64,000 nt of DNA from Pseudocercospora fijiensis CIRAD86 (lineage: Eukaryota; Ascomycota; Dothideomycetes; Mycosphaerellales; Mycosphaerellaceae), in NCBI RefSeq assembly GCF_000340215.1, contig NW_006921533.1, positions 3,212,273-3,276,272 of the forward strand, written 5' to 3'. The notes under the pieces are model-generated. The model saw nothing but the letters and a program-made list of their open reading frames with translations. It was not told the origin of the DNA and did not search any database. Every line of letters starts with the position of its first letter. Within the stretch, counting starts at the first letter, position 1. A program made the position numbers and the translations under genes. Positions 32,043-43,146 of the stretch are shown here, one piece after another.

Positions 32043-33633
32043 CTAAGCCTTGCCCTTGACCTCTTTAGGCTGGATTCTTGCCATCATTTCTTCCTTCGTG
32101 ATTAGGTGGTCAATGCGCTCCAAAAGACCAAGGAGCGACTTCATGTTGCCGCTCCACTCGTTCAGCACCTCGTCCGCATCTCGCTTCTTCTCGAAGCTGA
32201 CAATCTGTGCTGGCCGGTCGATTCGCGCATAGATAGTCTTGCTGGTGACCAGGTCTGAGATGTACTTCTCGGTTTCCTGGGCCGGGAGGTCGAGAAGTGA
32301 AGTAAGTCGCGAGAAGTGGATGCGAGTATAGTACTTCGCGATCACGCGCACATTATGCTCGATGACACGCTTGCGGAAGTCCAACCAGCGCTGGTGTGCT
32401 TTCGGATCCTTCGGGCTCTCCTTGTTCGAGAAGATATCGGTACTGCACAAGTGCTCTCCGAAGTTGGACTGGATTGCAGGCCAGCGCATGAGTTCGGGCA
32501 CGGTGAAGCGCTTCAGCAGCTCAGCTTCTCTAGGACATGATGTCGATAGTCGGTTGTCCTGTGCGATACGGTGCAGAAGATCGGACTGCTCGTTGTCGTA
32601 TGGCGCAAGAAGGATGAAGTAGACAACACGTTGAAGTGCTGCGCGAAGCTTGTCCGGATCGTCTTCGACAGCTTCAGTGTCCAAGACCTGTCGATAGTGC
32701 TTACAGACTTCGAGGTACTTGTCCTCGTGCTTGGCGAGTGTGATCTGCTGTTCGTAATATCGAAGCTTGAGATCTGTCACGTCGTCATCCTCTGGCTCTT
32801 CTGCCTCGCCTATCGTTCCATCCGATCGCATGCGCTCCCGCTCTTCCTTTTCTTTCCGCTCCTTCTCGATCTGCTCGGCGCTCTTCTTGGGCTTCCTGGC
32901 GAAATAGCGAGTGCTGATCTTTCTCGACAATATTCCACCTTGCGTCCAGTCGCCATCCTCAATGCACAGCGCCACCTGTTCAAGAATGAACTCGGTCTTC
33001 TCTCTCCGCGTCATGGAACCAAAGGTCTCCACCTGCAGTTCGCAAAGTGTATCCTTGGCGGCAGTCACCTTGCCCTGGGATCGCTGAATGTTGGAAAGTA
33101 TTCGTGTCACGCGAGCTCGCTCCACCTCAACGAAGATCTGCGATTCCCCATGTCAGCTAATCTACACCATTTGTCACTCCGAGCATGTACCATACCTTGC
33201 CTTCCGTCACCGTCCGCAAGGTCTCAATGACGCCCATCTTGACTTCAGTGCTCGGCGTGTCATCTAAGAATTCCATGACGACCTGCACCATCTTGGTGAT
33301 GGCCTGTTTGAGTTGTCCATGCTTCTTGCTGAGTAGCTGAACCTGCTCATTCAATAGACTCCAGTCTCCCGATTCCTTGGATATGGTGCAGATGGCGACA
33401 AGTAGGCGCGATGTGGATGGAAGGTCTGAGGACTGCCGCGTTTGCTTCTCTAAGCTGAGCAGCTTATCGATCGCCTGCTGAGTCTGACCATTCTATGCAT
33501 TCGGTCAGTATGGGTCGCGAGCGCATCACATACATGATGATCATACCTTTGCGATCTTCTCAGCTTCCGGAATGGCAGCATCGACTTCCTTGGTGAAGTC
33601 CTTGTCCGCCTTCAAGATGCTGCCGTCCGACAT
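32043..33633 (-). CDS. RPN5: 26S proteasome regulatory subunit Rpn5 (PSMD12)
   Basis: Exons on the minus strand, 33633-33547, 33492-33196 and 33137-32043 (introns 54 and 58 nt), give 492 aa. It is a scaffold subunit of the 19S lid. The N-terminus (MSDGSILKADKDFTKEVDAA) and the helical solenoid that follows (LLSLEKQTRQSSD.., then SLLNEQVQLLSKKHGQLKQA) match Rpn5. Middle blocks include KDTLCELQVETFGSM and LRYYEQQITLAKHEDKYLEV. The C-terminal PCI domain ends with RVIAKYYTRIHFSRLTSLLD, a winged helix and a final helix (LLERIDHLITKEEMMARI). Without splicing, the N-terminal 128 residues would be missed. A charged insert (residues about 200-235, EEPEDDDV) looks like a disordered loop. It is a single-copy housekeeping protein. 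Confidence 0.95.
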
Positions 33634-33839
33634 GTTGGGCGACGTTGCTTGCTGTGTCCTGACTTGCGCAGACTCGGCCGAGTCACGTTCTCTATTCAAG
33701 GTCTGCGGAAGATGTCAAGCGGTTAGACCACGAATTGAAAGTTGAAAGTGATGGGGTGTGTTGATGCAGGCAACTAGGAAGTGTTGTGGACCACTATCGC
33801 GTTCCAAGACTGGCAGCTTGCAATGTATTTGTTTTGATT

Positions 33840-36063
33840 ACTAATCGTATATATATCTCAACTACCGAGGCTAGTAAACTTCAATAGCTAAAGGCTCTTA
33901 GACTCTATAACTATAGGCCTAGGTATCTTTATATTATATATAATATAGCTATTTATAAGGTTCTAGGAATACGATACTAGTTTTAGAGAATATTATAATT
34001 TTAGTTTCTATATATATCTATACCCTAGTTTATAAAGGAAAATTTACTAATCTTACAATTCTAAATTATAGTTATGCTTTTCTAAGTTATATAGTAGTTT
34101 GTTCTAGCTATAGTATATAGTTTAGTAGGGCTTAATATAAGTACTAGTATCTAAGTAGTAGTTCGCTACTAGTCTAGACGCGCGCTATTAATTCCCTTAG
34201 ACTCTTAATTAGTAGGCTTTAAATATTTAGTTAGAAAATTAAATATATCTATAGCAAATACTAAGTACTACTTAGCTAGTCACTATAGTAAGAGAGAATA
34301 GAACTTTAGCTATATACTAAAATAGCGATTTAGACTTCTAACTTTAGTAGTAAATTTACTAGTAGTAAAAGTTATTAAACTTAGCTTAAAATATATAAAT
34401 AAAACTTAATTATTTAGGCTATATATAGAATATATACTAAAAGAATAGATATACTACCTTAGTAGAGGCCTAGATATATTATATATAACCCCTAATTACT
34501 AGTAGCTATCCTCTAGCTAGTAAGTCTAGTAGTATAATTCTTAGAGATTAATAGCTTTAAGCTATACTATCTAGCTATTATAGATTTAGCTATTATACTA
34601 GTTATTTCTATTACTCGTCCTCCGATAAATTATATAGTTTAAAGTATAGAATACTAATTAAAATTACTAACTTCGAAATAGAGATAGTTCGATTAGTAGA
34701 GGTCGATTAACGGTTCGACTAATAGTTCGATTAATAGTTTAATTAATAGTTTAATTAATAGTTTAATGAATAGTTTAATTAATAGTTTGATTAATAGTTT
34801 AATAAATAGTTTGATTAATAGTTTGATTAATAGTTTGATTAATAGTTTGATTAATAGTTTAATTAATAGCTTGATTAATAGTTTAATTAGTAGTTTAATT
34901 AATAGTTTAATTAATAGTTTAATTAATAGTTTGATTAATAGTTTGATTAATAGTTTAATTAATAGCTTGATTAATAGTTTAATTAGTAGTTTAATTAATA
35001 GTCTAATTAATAGTTTAACTAACCGGTTAATTAGTAGTTTAATTAGTAGTTTAATCAATAGTTTAATTAGTAGTTTAATTAGTAGTTTTAGTTTATAGAA
35101 TTTTAATTAGTATTTTACTAGTAGCTAGTCCCCCGATAAATTATATAATTTAAAGTATATAGTACTAAATTACTAACTTCTAAATAGAGATAGGTCGATT
35201 AGTAGGTCGATTAGTAGGTCGATTAGTAGATCGATTAGCAGTTTAATTAGTAGTTTAGCTAGCAGTTCGATTAGTATTTTAATTACTAGTAACGGTTTAA
35301 TTTAAAATTTCGTTAGTAGTTTAAGAAGTAGTTTAACTAGTAGCTTAACTAGTAGTTTAATTAGTCGTTTTATTAGTAATTATATAAATAGCTTAATTAA
35401 CTATTTAATTAATAGTTTAATTAGTAGTTCGATTACTAGTTTCAGTTTAACGAAAATTTTAATTAGTATTTTATTAGTAGTTTCTTTAATAGTTTTACTA
35501 GTAGCTTTATTAATAGTTTTGTTTCTAGTTTAGTTAGTAGTCTTAGTACTTTAATTAGTAGTCTTAGTACTTTAATTAGTAGTCCTATTCGTAGGCTAGC
35601 TCGTAGTCTTGGTAGTTTTACTAGTAGTTTTATTAGTAGTTCTGTGAGTTATTAGTTTTACTAATAGTTTTACTATTAGTACTATTTGAGTTATTAGTTT
35701 TATTATTAGTTTTATTATTAGTTCTATTATTACTAATAGTTTTACTATTAGTACTATTTGAGTTATTAGTTTTATTATTAGTTTTATTATTAGTTCTATT
35801 ATTAGGTTTACTAATAGTTTAGCTAAGAGTTTATCTAATAGTCTATCTAATAGTTTACCTAATAGTTTAATTAATAGGTTTGTTAATTAAAATTAATAGT
35901 ACTATTAGTAATCTTACTAATATTTTCGCTACGGGGACCTTTATACTAGTCGATAGGCTTTATATTTAGTAGGATATAGCTATATCTAGGTCTTTAGTAT
36001 ACGTTAAGCTCCTACTAAATTTTTATTAGCGTATTACGCTTATATCCGGGATTCGTTAAGCGC
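33840..36063. repeat. AT-rich, RIP-like gene-free block
   Basis: A sharp change of composition near 33838, to very TA-rich, CA/TG-poor DNA without coding frames, ends near 36063. The signature matches the dead retroelement at 1-6827, so RIP of a repeat is the likely cause. No transposon protein could be read in it. Its centre is a 12-bp minisatellite. Confidence 0.7.
34688..35092. repeat. 12-bp minisatellite (AATAGTTTAATT-type)
   Basis: More than 30 tandem copies of a 12-bp unit such as AATAGTTTAATT or AATAGTTTGATT. The exact multiple of three yields artificial open frames on both strands (KLLI- and INSL-type repeats) that are not genes. Degenerate 12-bp periodicity (GATTAGTAGGTC and TATTAG variants) continues to about 35900. 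Confidence 0.9.
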
Positions 36064-36179
36064 TTTCGATTTACGTTCTATGCTAAAATCCGGGGTAAGT
36101 TAAATTTCCCTTTAATATTTGTTTCGATTGACGTTCTACGCTAAAATCCGGGGTAAGTCAAATTTCCCTTCAATCTTTG
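36064..36179. repeat. 58-bp tandem duplication at the block edge
   Basis: 36064-36121 and 36122-36179 are two 58-bp copies with five differences. Three are C (right copy) to T (left copy), two of them at CpA; the other two are transversions. The left copy lies on the AT-rich side and the right copy on the normal side. Confidence 0.8.
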
Positions 36180-37179
36180 ATTGCATATTACTTCTGCGAA
36201 ATTTCTTAGCCAATCATTTCGGTCTTGGCGGACAACTTGGATTTTCGCGGGCGGTGGCCGCGGTGTCTAGATTGGCAGCTGCGCTGCCAATCAAGAGGCA
36301 GCCGGAGTCGCAGCTACGCCCGGGGATCTGCAGGCAGGTGTGCCGAGAAATCCCCATACGCGCGCACTCACTTCACGCGTCGAATTCTGCTTGTATACAA
36401 TCGTTCCTTGACATCCGAGCAGACGAGTGGCGAAGCACAGGAATGGGGGCTCTGGAGTCCATACTGGTCGAAGATTCACCAATTGGATATCTTGAAATAT
36501 AGCCTACAGGGCACACTCCGAGCAGTCTCTTAGACTGCACCCACAATTCTGGCAACGGCAACACTATATCTCGTCGATACTATTAGAAATTATAGCAGTC
36601 AGGACATCCAGAGAGCTAAGAGCTATAGAAAAGTAGCAGGAGCACAATTGACCATATCGCCATGCTCGCACAAAAGTATCGTTCAAGGTTCCCACCTGTC
36701 GCTGATTCCTACCATTGACCGGAGGTGTTAAACGAGGTCAAGTCTTACATATCACTTCGTGCTCTCCATCAAGAAGCTAAGCACGTTATTCGATGCATTC
36801 GACCCTGAAATCACAGTATAGAATCGAAGTCGGAGCCTATGGAGCGAAGAAAGCCCTTACGACATTCGGCAATACGAGCCTCGCCAGGCTTTCTTCATTC
36901 GCTCTTGGAGACTCGTGCAAGGAACAATCAAGATATCATAGGAGATGCTGTTGGTCAGCTTGGCTGTAAGTACGAGTAAATGGCATCAACCCGCCTGGCT
37001 CTCGTCGATTTTGTCGCGGGTGCGCGCTGCGAATTGCCTCTCGTGATTGGCGATCATTTATCCGACTCGTGCGCATTTTATTCGAAGCACTTCGCTTGCT
37101 ATGGGTATCTTATGCAGTTACAAATCAATTCATCGCAGCAACGCTTCTTCTGAAATTCCAGGCTCATTTGATGTTGTAC
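36180..37179. other. Intergenic region
   Basis: No supported gene. A 9-bp inverted repeat with a 5-nt loop (GATTGGCAG / CTGCCAATC) lies at 36270-36292. A 127-codon frame at 36119-36502 crosses the duplication and has no recognisable domain. The right end is the 3' flank of the macro-domain gene. Confidence 0.45.
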
Positions 37180-38097
37180 TCAACCCTTGGCAGTCTCGTC
37201 GAGCTTCTGCTTCTTAGGCTCTGGCTCGTCTGGCTGCTTTGGCTCCTTGGTCGGCACATCAGGCAAGTCTGGAATTGCGCTGTCATCCTTTTCCGTTGCT
37301 TCGCCATCTGGTCGTGCTGTCTCGGCTTCGCCAGACTCATCAGCTTCTTCGGCTGCAGTCTCCGATGGCGGAAAGTATTTTCTGCAACCAGTCAGTGTAT
37401 ATTCTTGAATGAAGTTCGCTCATACTCACGGAATGTACTCGTCGTACGCATCAACGTCCTTCTGCATGAACTGGCAGAAGATGACTCTCTCGATCTTGTC
37501 CGCTCGAGCCTCATCAGCTTCTAGCCAGCCCTTGACTGCCTGGATGGCCGTCTCCGCAGCCTCGTCGCTCGGATAACCATAAACACCTGTGCTCAGAGCG
37601 CTGAAGGCGATACTCTTGCAACTCTTGGCAGCAGCAAGATCAAGGCTCGTTGTGTAACATCCTTGTAAGAGACTCGTGTGCTTGCCCTGGTTTTTCGTCC
37701 TCCAATACACCGGTCCGACGGCGTGAATGACTCTCTTGCATGGAAGCTCGTAGGCACCCGTGATCTTGGCCGACCCTGTATCGCACCCATCTAATGTTTC
37801 GCACTCTTCTAGCAGTTCTGGACCGGCGGCTCGATGTATGGCACCATCAACTCCACCACCTCCAAGAAGAGACTCGTTAGCTGCATTAACGATCGCATCA
37901 ACTTCGAGCTTGGTGATGTCGTTGCGAATGAGGGAAATCTTGTCGTTGAAGCGCGAAGTCGCATTCGCATCGACCGGATCGGACGAAGCTTGTAGCTTTT
38001 TGAGCTTGTATAGGAGGGTCAGAGTTGGAATCTGCTCTAGAGGTATGGTCGACATCTTGAAGGCGGAGCTGGCGAGAAGTCGAGCAAGATGTCGCAT
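37180..38097 (-). CDS. Macro domain protein (ADP-ribose-binding, MACROD-like)
   Basis: Exons on the minus strand, 38097-37430 and 37381-37180 (48-nt intron, GTGAGT..TGCAG), give 289 aa. The macro domain spans residues about 50-205: ISLIRNDITKLEVDAIVNAA, then NESLLGGGGVDGAIHRAAG (the ADP-ribose phosphate loop), CDTGSAKITGAYELPCKRVI and IAFSALSTGVYGYP. These are the binding and catalytic-loop motifs of MacroD-type hydrolases, which remove mono-ADP-ribose from acidic residues or deacetylate O-acetyl-ADP-ribose. The second exon adds a tail of about 66 residues rich in Glu/Asp/Lys/Pro, ending KKQKLDETAKG. An ATG at residue 15 (MSTIPLEQ) could be the start; the 14 residues before it (MRHLARLLASSAFK) look like a short mitochondrial presequence, and human MACROD1 is mitochondrial. 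Confidence 0.92.
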
Positions 38098-38281
38098 GCG
38101 CGCATTCGAGGTGATGTTATAGAATTTGGTTCCTGAAGCCTGGATGTGGAGCTAAGCATGTGAAATCGACCCCGCGATCTGAAACGGCAAGCGCGACGCG
38201 ACTTTGAAGCGGAATCGGGGGCCAAAAGTCTATCATCGCGTCAACGCGTCCGTCGGCTGATGAATCAACGCATTAGACACA

Positions 38282-38962
38282 ATGCCACCTCGAAAAGAGC
38301 CCAAAGAGCAAGTCTACTATCCGCCGTCCAAGAGCAAAGGGCCGGCTTTCAAGCCATTAAAGCCATCCAAGTTCCCACGCATCCCGACCATAGAATCAGA
38401 GAGCTCGGTCAAGTCGAAACCCACAGCAAAGAAGCCCGCGACAGCAAAGCGGAAAAGATCCACAACTGTCACAGAGGACGATGACGATGACGCCGAGAAG
38501 ATTGACTCGGACGATGACCTACCAGATCCAAGATCGATAGGCTTCACATCAGCTTCGAAGATGACCAAATCCGCACCTGCCAAGCGAAAAACACCAGCGC
38601 GAGAACCATCTCCAGAATCGATAGCTTCCCATCACGACAACGAGCCACCAGACGACACAGTAGCGGGAGCGAGAGCAGAGATCCCGCTTCCTACTCAATC
38701 TGATGACACGCCTTCCATACCCCAAGCACTCCTGCTCCGCCTGCTCCACGAGTCGTTCCAAGACAAGAACACGAAGATCGACAAACACGCTATACAAGTG
38801 TTTCAAAAGTATGTCGAGATCTTCGTGAGAGAGACTCTTGCGAGGTGCACTCTAGACAAGAAGGAAGCTTCTGAAAGGGGAGAGGTCGCAGAGATAGATG
38901 CAGGATGGCTGGAGCTGGAGGATTTGGAGAAAGCTGCGCCGGGGCTGATGCTGGACTTTTGA
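38282..38962 (+). CDS. Centromere protein X / MHF2 histone-fold subunit
   Basis: A single exon of 226 aa. Residues 147-226 match CENP-X: IPQALLLRLLHESFQDKNTK, IDKHAIQVFQKYVEIFVRET, then WLELEDLEKAAPGLMLDF, whose last residues are the family's typical C-terminus. CENP-X pairs with CENP-S in the kinetochore CENP-T-W-S-X complex and as MHF1-MHF2 with the FANCM/Mph1 helicase in fork repair. Human CENP-X is about 80 aa; here about 145 residues of Lys/Pro/Ser/Asp-rich, probably disordered sequence with a basic patch (KKPATAKRKRS) and an acidic patch (EDDDDD) come first. It shares a 184-bp promoter region with the divergent macro-domain gene. Confidence 0.9.
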   Translation: MPPRKEPKEQVYYPPSKSKGPAFKPLKPSKFPRIPTIESESSVKSKPTAKKPATAKRKRSTTVTEDDDDDAEKIDSDDDLPDPRSIGFTSASKMTKSAPAKRKTPAREPSPESIASHHDNEPPDDTVAGARAEIPLPTQSDDTPSIPQALLLRLLHESFQDKNTKIDKHAIQVFQKYVEIFVRETLARCTLDKKEASERGEVAEIDAGWLELEDLEKAAPGLMLDF

Positions 38963-40655
38963 GTCTTGAGCGACGGCCTGCGTCAAAGAGCTATCTCGAA
39001 TTCATTTCCTGAGCAGGTGTATGTGAGAGTGGTGGTCAAGACAAAGCCTGCCAGCTGCTAAAGAAGCAAGACTCCAGTGCCAGAGAACGAGTCGCGAATT
39101 CTCACGGCGTAGCCTTTGCCCTTGTCTTTCGATCGCGATGGTCACTATCAGTCTTGAACAACGTGCTGGATGGATCTGGTACCAGCCGACTGGTGGCTAA
39201 TGTCTCGGCACGGTTCCCATGCCACGGCATTCCATTCTCTTCGAGTCTGCTCGACTTCTAGCTTTATCGAATGATACGCGGCCGGCATCACTATTGATTG
39301 CGAGCGAAGCTCGCACTACTATAGTAGTCTCGGATGTCAGTAGCTCGAAGTACTGTTTAGCTACCTACGTGATTCCCCGGATTCTAAAAGCTTGGCCAAA
39401 TCCTATAAGAGAACCGTACACGCTCTCTGCCTAAGGCTAGAACCTTTACAACTAGCTAGCGAAGATTACGGCTAGTTACGACGAGAAGACGACACGAAGA
39501 TAATACGACGACGATACGAAGGCGACACGGCGACGACACGGCGACGACACGACGACGATACGGCGACGACACGACGACGACAATACGACGACGATACGAC
39601 GACGATACGAAGATAACAATAATTCAATTACAGGGAGGAATACGAGCTTGTATGTACTATAGGTAAGCGGCAAGCAAGAGGGCTTATAGGTAGGGCGGAA
39701 GCTTCGCTCGCATATTGTAGGCACGCGCAGCCGCCTACAAGCACATATTTCTACCGCTGTATCGGATCTCCGTGGATCGTGAGGACAAGCTATTGCGAGC
39801 TACGTGGATAACCCCTCGTCTACTAAGTAGGACATCTCTTAGTGTGGTCGATCACGGCTTCTGCCACTTGCGTGCTACCAGTGCCGGCACGTGTCGTTGC
39901 GCAGCGACATTTGCAACGAAAGAAGTATTGAGCACAAGCCGAGCCACTTTATGTTCCTCGAACAGTCAAGCTACATGTAGCGCAGCTCTCTCAAGTTGTA
40001 CGTCATCGTCAGCGTCGTATACGTTACACCCCACGGTGTTCGGCTTGCGTCAAACTGTGTTTACTTTGCTACTGCTGGTATCTCTGCGGCATGACTGTCA
40101 TCGGCACTTTGAAGTATCACGAGAGGTCAAGACTCCAGAATTTTTCTATGCACCATCACGGACACTGCAAGACCAGACGTAGGCAGCGGACATAAAGACT
40201 ACTGCAGTATTTTTGGTATGGTTTGCTTGGTGTAAGGATAAACAAAGTTTATGGGTAAGAATAGAGTCAAATACATGGCTACCTTGTCAAGCTAAACCAC
40301 ACCCACGGGACCTGTTCGTGCACTGCTGCGCTATGCGCAGTCTCGGCTGTGCTGTACTATTGCTACTGGAAAATCAACATCAACTTAGACCGAGAATGGT
40401 AATGCACCAAGAATGGCAGCACTTCCGTGCACTCCGACGAACACCGATGGTGCCGTTCGATGACCTCAAAATGGAGCCTGTGCAACTCGGCATGACAGAT
40501 ATAAGAAAGAGGTTGAAGTACAGTGTCTCGTTTCCTCATCACACAGAAGCAACCTCAATACCAGAAAAACCAAACAAGAAGACTTCCTGCATCTTATATT
40601 CCATTCATCCTTGATCGACCCAGAGACTCGACAATATCAACACCTAGGCTTAAAT
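38963..40655. other. Long intergenic region with GACGA-type repeat
   Basis: 1.7 kb with no supported gene. A simple repeat lies at 39478-39612. Frames around 39772-40614 have no recognisable domain. The right end carries the promoter and leader of the small secreted protein. Confidence 0.5.
39478..39612. repeat. Imperfect GACGA/ATACGAC simple repeat
   Basis: Alternating ACGACG, GCGACGACAC and ACGACGATAC units over about 135 bp, in a gene-free stretch. Confidence 0.8.
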
Positions 40656-40991
40656 ATGTATACCTCAACTATCATCACATCTCTCCTCGCCATCGCTGGC
40701 ACCACTCTTGCAGCTCCTCTTACAAAACGAGCCGATATCTCCATTCAATTCATCGGTGGCCCAGCCAGCTATACTATCACGATTCCCAATGATGATGTGT
40801 GGCACCCTACGAACAGCGACCTCAACATCTCAAAGATCAAGTCTTCTGTCAACGTTATCACTGCTTGCAAGTTCCAGACCAAACCTCCTCCGGCTGTGGC
40901 TGCTACTGCGACTTATGTGCAGAGCAATGATGGAGCTGTGGATGTCGGTCCACCACAGCCGATCTTGGCTGTCAAGTGTCCCGGTGCATGA
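40656..40991 (+). CDS. Small secreted protein, candidate effector
   Basis: A single exon of 111 aa from the ATG at 40656. Residues 1-20 (MYTSTIITSLLAIAGTTLAA) form a clear signal peptide. LTKRA follows, with a Lys-Arg site at 24-25 that Kex2 could cut. The mature part is about 85 residues with beta-rich composition (ISIQFIGGPASYTITIPNDD) and two Cys (near the middle and at VKCPGA), which could form one disulfide. I do not recognise the family. Small secreted proteins with a propeptide are common among fungal effectors and cell-surface proteins, but nothing here shows virulence. It is flanked by gene-free DNA of 1.7 kb on the left. Confidence 0.85.
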   Translation: MYTSTIITSLLAIAGTTLAAPLTKRADISIQFIGGPASYTITIPNDDVWHPTNSDLNISKIKSSVNVITACKFQTKPPPAVAATATYVQSNDGAVDVGPPQPILAVKCPGA

Positions 40992-41572
40992 ATGAGTGCA
41001 GGAGAGTAATGTAATGGGGTAATTGTAATGATTAACGACGATCATGAAGCGTCTTGGGCTGAGACCACAAAGTGTGGCGCAACAGAATGGGCGGGATGTG
41101 AAAGGAGCATTGGTAACATGGGGACGATTGGCTATCTTGAGCCCTTTTAATGAGGTGGGCGAGCTGTGTCATGCATTGATGTAGCATTATTAATACATCT
41201 CTCTGGAGATGCTAGAACTATGAAAGGACTCCTTGACCTGGTTACTTCGGTAAGAAGCTACATATTACCGAGCAAGTCAGTCAATTTGTTCATGTTCTTC
41301 TTGAGCCGTTTCTTGACGATGTGCCCAGCGGCCTCGAGACTCGAGCTTATATATTGTCAGGTCGAGTTGTGGTTGCCGCATTTCAGCTGTTGAAGCGTCT
41401 TTGGACATCACATGCTGTGTACCTGCTTCAATTGAGCGGAGCGCATGTGGCAAGAAGAATCGCCTCGGAACAGCTGTTCTTAATAAGATTGGACCCTTGC
41501 TCTTGCAACACAATTCGGAACCTTGAACTCTCAGCACCACCGTTCCACAACTCCACACAACCATAAGTCAAC
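40992..41572. other. Intergenic region
   Basis: 3' flank of the secreted-protein gene and promoter of the PDI gene. No gene seen. Confidence 0.4.
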
Positions 41573-42736
41573 ATGTTTCGACTGAACCAATTGCTCACTG
41601 CAGGCCTCGCTGCCTTCAGCACCGTCTCGGCGGGCTCAGTGCTCGACCTCACACCCAAGAACTTCGACAAGGAAATTCTCAAGTCAGGCAAGCCCGCATT
41701 GGTCGAATTCTTTGCGCCATGGTGTGGCCACTGCAAGAACCTCGCGCCTATCTACGAAGAGCTCGCAGCCAGCTTCGAGTTCGCCAAGGACAAAGTGACA
41801 ATCGCAAAGGTCGACGCCGACGAGCATAAGGAGCTGGGCAAGAAGTATGAGATTTCAGGCTTCCCTACTTTGAAGTGGTTTGATGGCACTGGCAAGAGCG
41901 AGCCAGAAGAGTACTCCAGCGGCCGTGACCTCGAGTCGCTGACTGCTTTCATCACGGAGAAGACTGGCGTCAAGTCTAGGAAGCCAAAGTCGCCTGCCAG
42001 TCAGGTGGAGATGTTGACCGATACTACATTCGACGAGAAGGTTGGCAAGGACCAAGATGCCATTGTCGCTTTCACGGCCCCATGGTGTGGACGTGAGTAC
42101 TACCATGTTCATTATCACGAGTGTTTGTATACTGACATGTACTCTTTCGCAGACTGCAAGAGCCTCGCTCCTGTTTGGGAGAAGGTTGCCCATGATTTCG
42201 CTGCTGAGCCAAGCGTCTTGATCGCCAAAGTCGATGCCGAAGCACCAAACGCGAAGGCAACCGCCCAGCGATTCGGAGTCAAGTCTTACCCAACAATCTT
42301 CTACTTTCCAAAGGGTTCGCAAGAGCAAGTTGCATACAGTGGTGGCCGTTCCGAGGAGGCTCTTGTTGACTTCATGAATGAGAAGGCTGGCACCTTCCGT
42401 GCTCCAGGTGGTACACTTAACACGCTTGCCGGAATCATTCCTTCCCTGAACGATGCAGTCAAAGCCCTCCAGGACGGCGGCGAGAAGGCTTACAAAGACC
42501 TCTACGCACAGGCTGGCAAGCTGCAAGGCAAGTACGCTGAGTACTACATCAAGGCTGCAAAGAAAGCAGAGGCCAACAAAGAGTACATTGAGAAGGAGAT
42601 TACGCGCATTGGCAATCTAATCAGGAAGGGCAACCTCACACCTGAGAAGTTGGATGATCTCACCAGCAGGAGAAACATCCTGAGCGTCTTCCAAGGACCT
42701 GACGCTGCCGAGGAGACAGAAAAGAGCGAGTTGTAG
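41573..42736 (+). CDS. tigA: Protein disulfide isomerase, ERp38/TigA type
   Basis: Exons 41573-42092 and 42153-42736 give 367 aa. Residues 1-20 are a signal peptide. Thioredoxin domain 1 has APWCGHC at residues 48-54. Domain 2 has APWCG split from HC by the intron, so only the spliced form restores the second CGHC (Cys172, Cys175). A helical ERp29-like C-terminal domain follows (LQGKYAEYYIKAAKKAEANK). This two-thioredoxin plus ERp29 layout is that of fungal TigA/ERp38, which forms and reshuffles disulfides of secretory proteins in the ER. The end is EKSEL, a variant of the HDEL/KDEL retrieval signal. The 60-nt intron has no stop and is a multiple of three, so the unspliced frame also stays open. 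Confidence 0.95.
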   Translation: MFRLNQLLTAGLAAFSTVSAGSVLDLTPKNFDKEILKSGKPALVEFFAPWCGHCKNLAPIYEELAASFEFAKDKVTIAKVDADEHKELGKKYEISGFPTLKWFDGTGKSEPEEYSSGRDLESLTAFITEKTGVKSRKPKSPASQVEMLTDTTFDEKVGKDQDAIVAFTAPWCGREYYHVHYHECLYTDMYSFADCKSLAPVWEKVAHDFAAEPSVLIAKVDAEAPNAKATAQRFGVKSYPTIFYFPKGSQEQVAYSGGRSEEALVDFMNEKAGTFRAPGGTLNTLAGIIPSLNDAVKALQDGGEKAYKDLYAQAGKLQGKYAEYYIKAAKKAEANKEYIEKEITRIGNLIRKGNLTPEKLDDLTSRRNILSVFQGPDAAEETEKSEL

Positions 42737-43146
42737 GTCAACTCATAAATTGAGCTTAGATGGCAGTGCCCTCATGGGCCTCACTTGGGCATTTCCGTGG
42801 CATTTTACAAATGCATAGCACAGCTCACAGGGTTGAAAACCTAAGCTTGCAATATTCTATAGGACGAGCAGCCATCGATCAACAGAACAGGCGCATAAAG
42901 GCTTGTATGATAGAGCTAATGACATGAATAATATAACTTTGATGATCAGCCCTTTCTGGGTATCAGTCCCGATACAATGAGACCGCAACAGTCAGCTTTG
43001 CGTGAGTCTGGCGAGGCAGTATTGCAACACCTCGGGAAGTGGGTCTCACCTGCAGCTTGACAGCTCATCAATCAGAGCTGAAACTTCTTGATCTTGAACG
43101 CAGGCATGACCAAGCTGAGTTCATTCAAGACTTAAGGACGGTCGTA
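42737..43146. other. Intergenic region
   Basis: 3' flank of the PDI gene and promoter of the HET gene. The HET frame is open back to 43039, but only from a GTG. Confidence 0.4.

Noticed and set aside
34693..35098. Long open frames on both strands (KLLI and INSL repeats)
   Set aside because: They are by-products of a 12-bp tandem repeat with no stop in two frames.
36119..36502. 127-codon plus-strand frame
   Set aside because: Starts inside a tandem duplication and shows no domain.
39772..40182. 136-codon Ser/Thr-rich frame
   Set aside because: Composition without structure, non-ATG start, in a gene-free repeat-containing stretch.
41855..42526. 223-codon minus-strand frame opposite the PDI gene
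   Set aside because: Antisense shadow of a well-supported two-exon gene.
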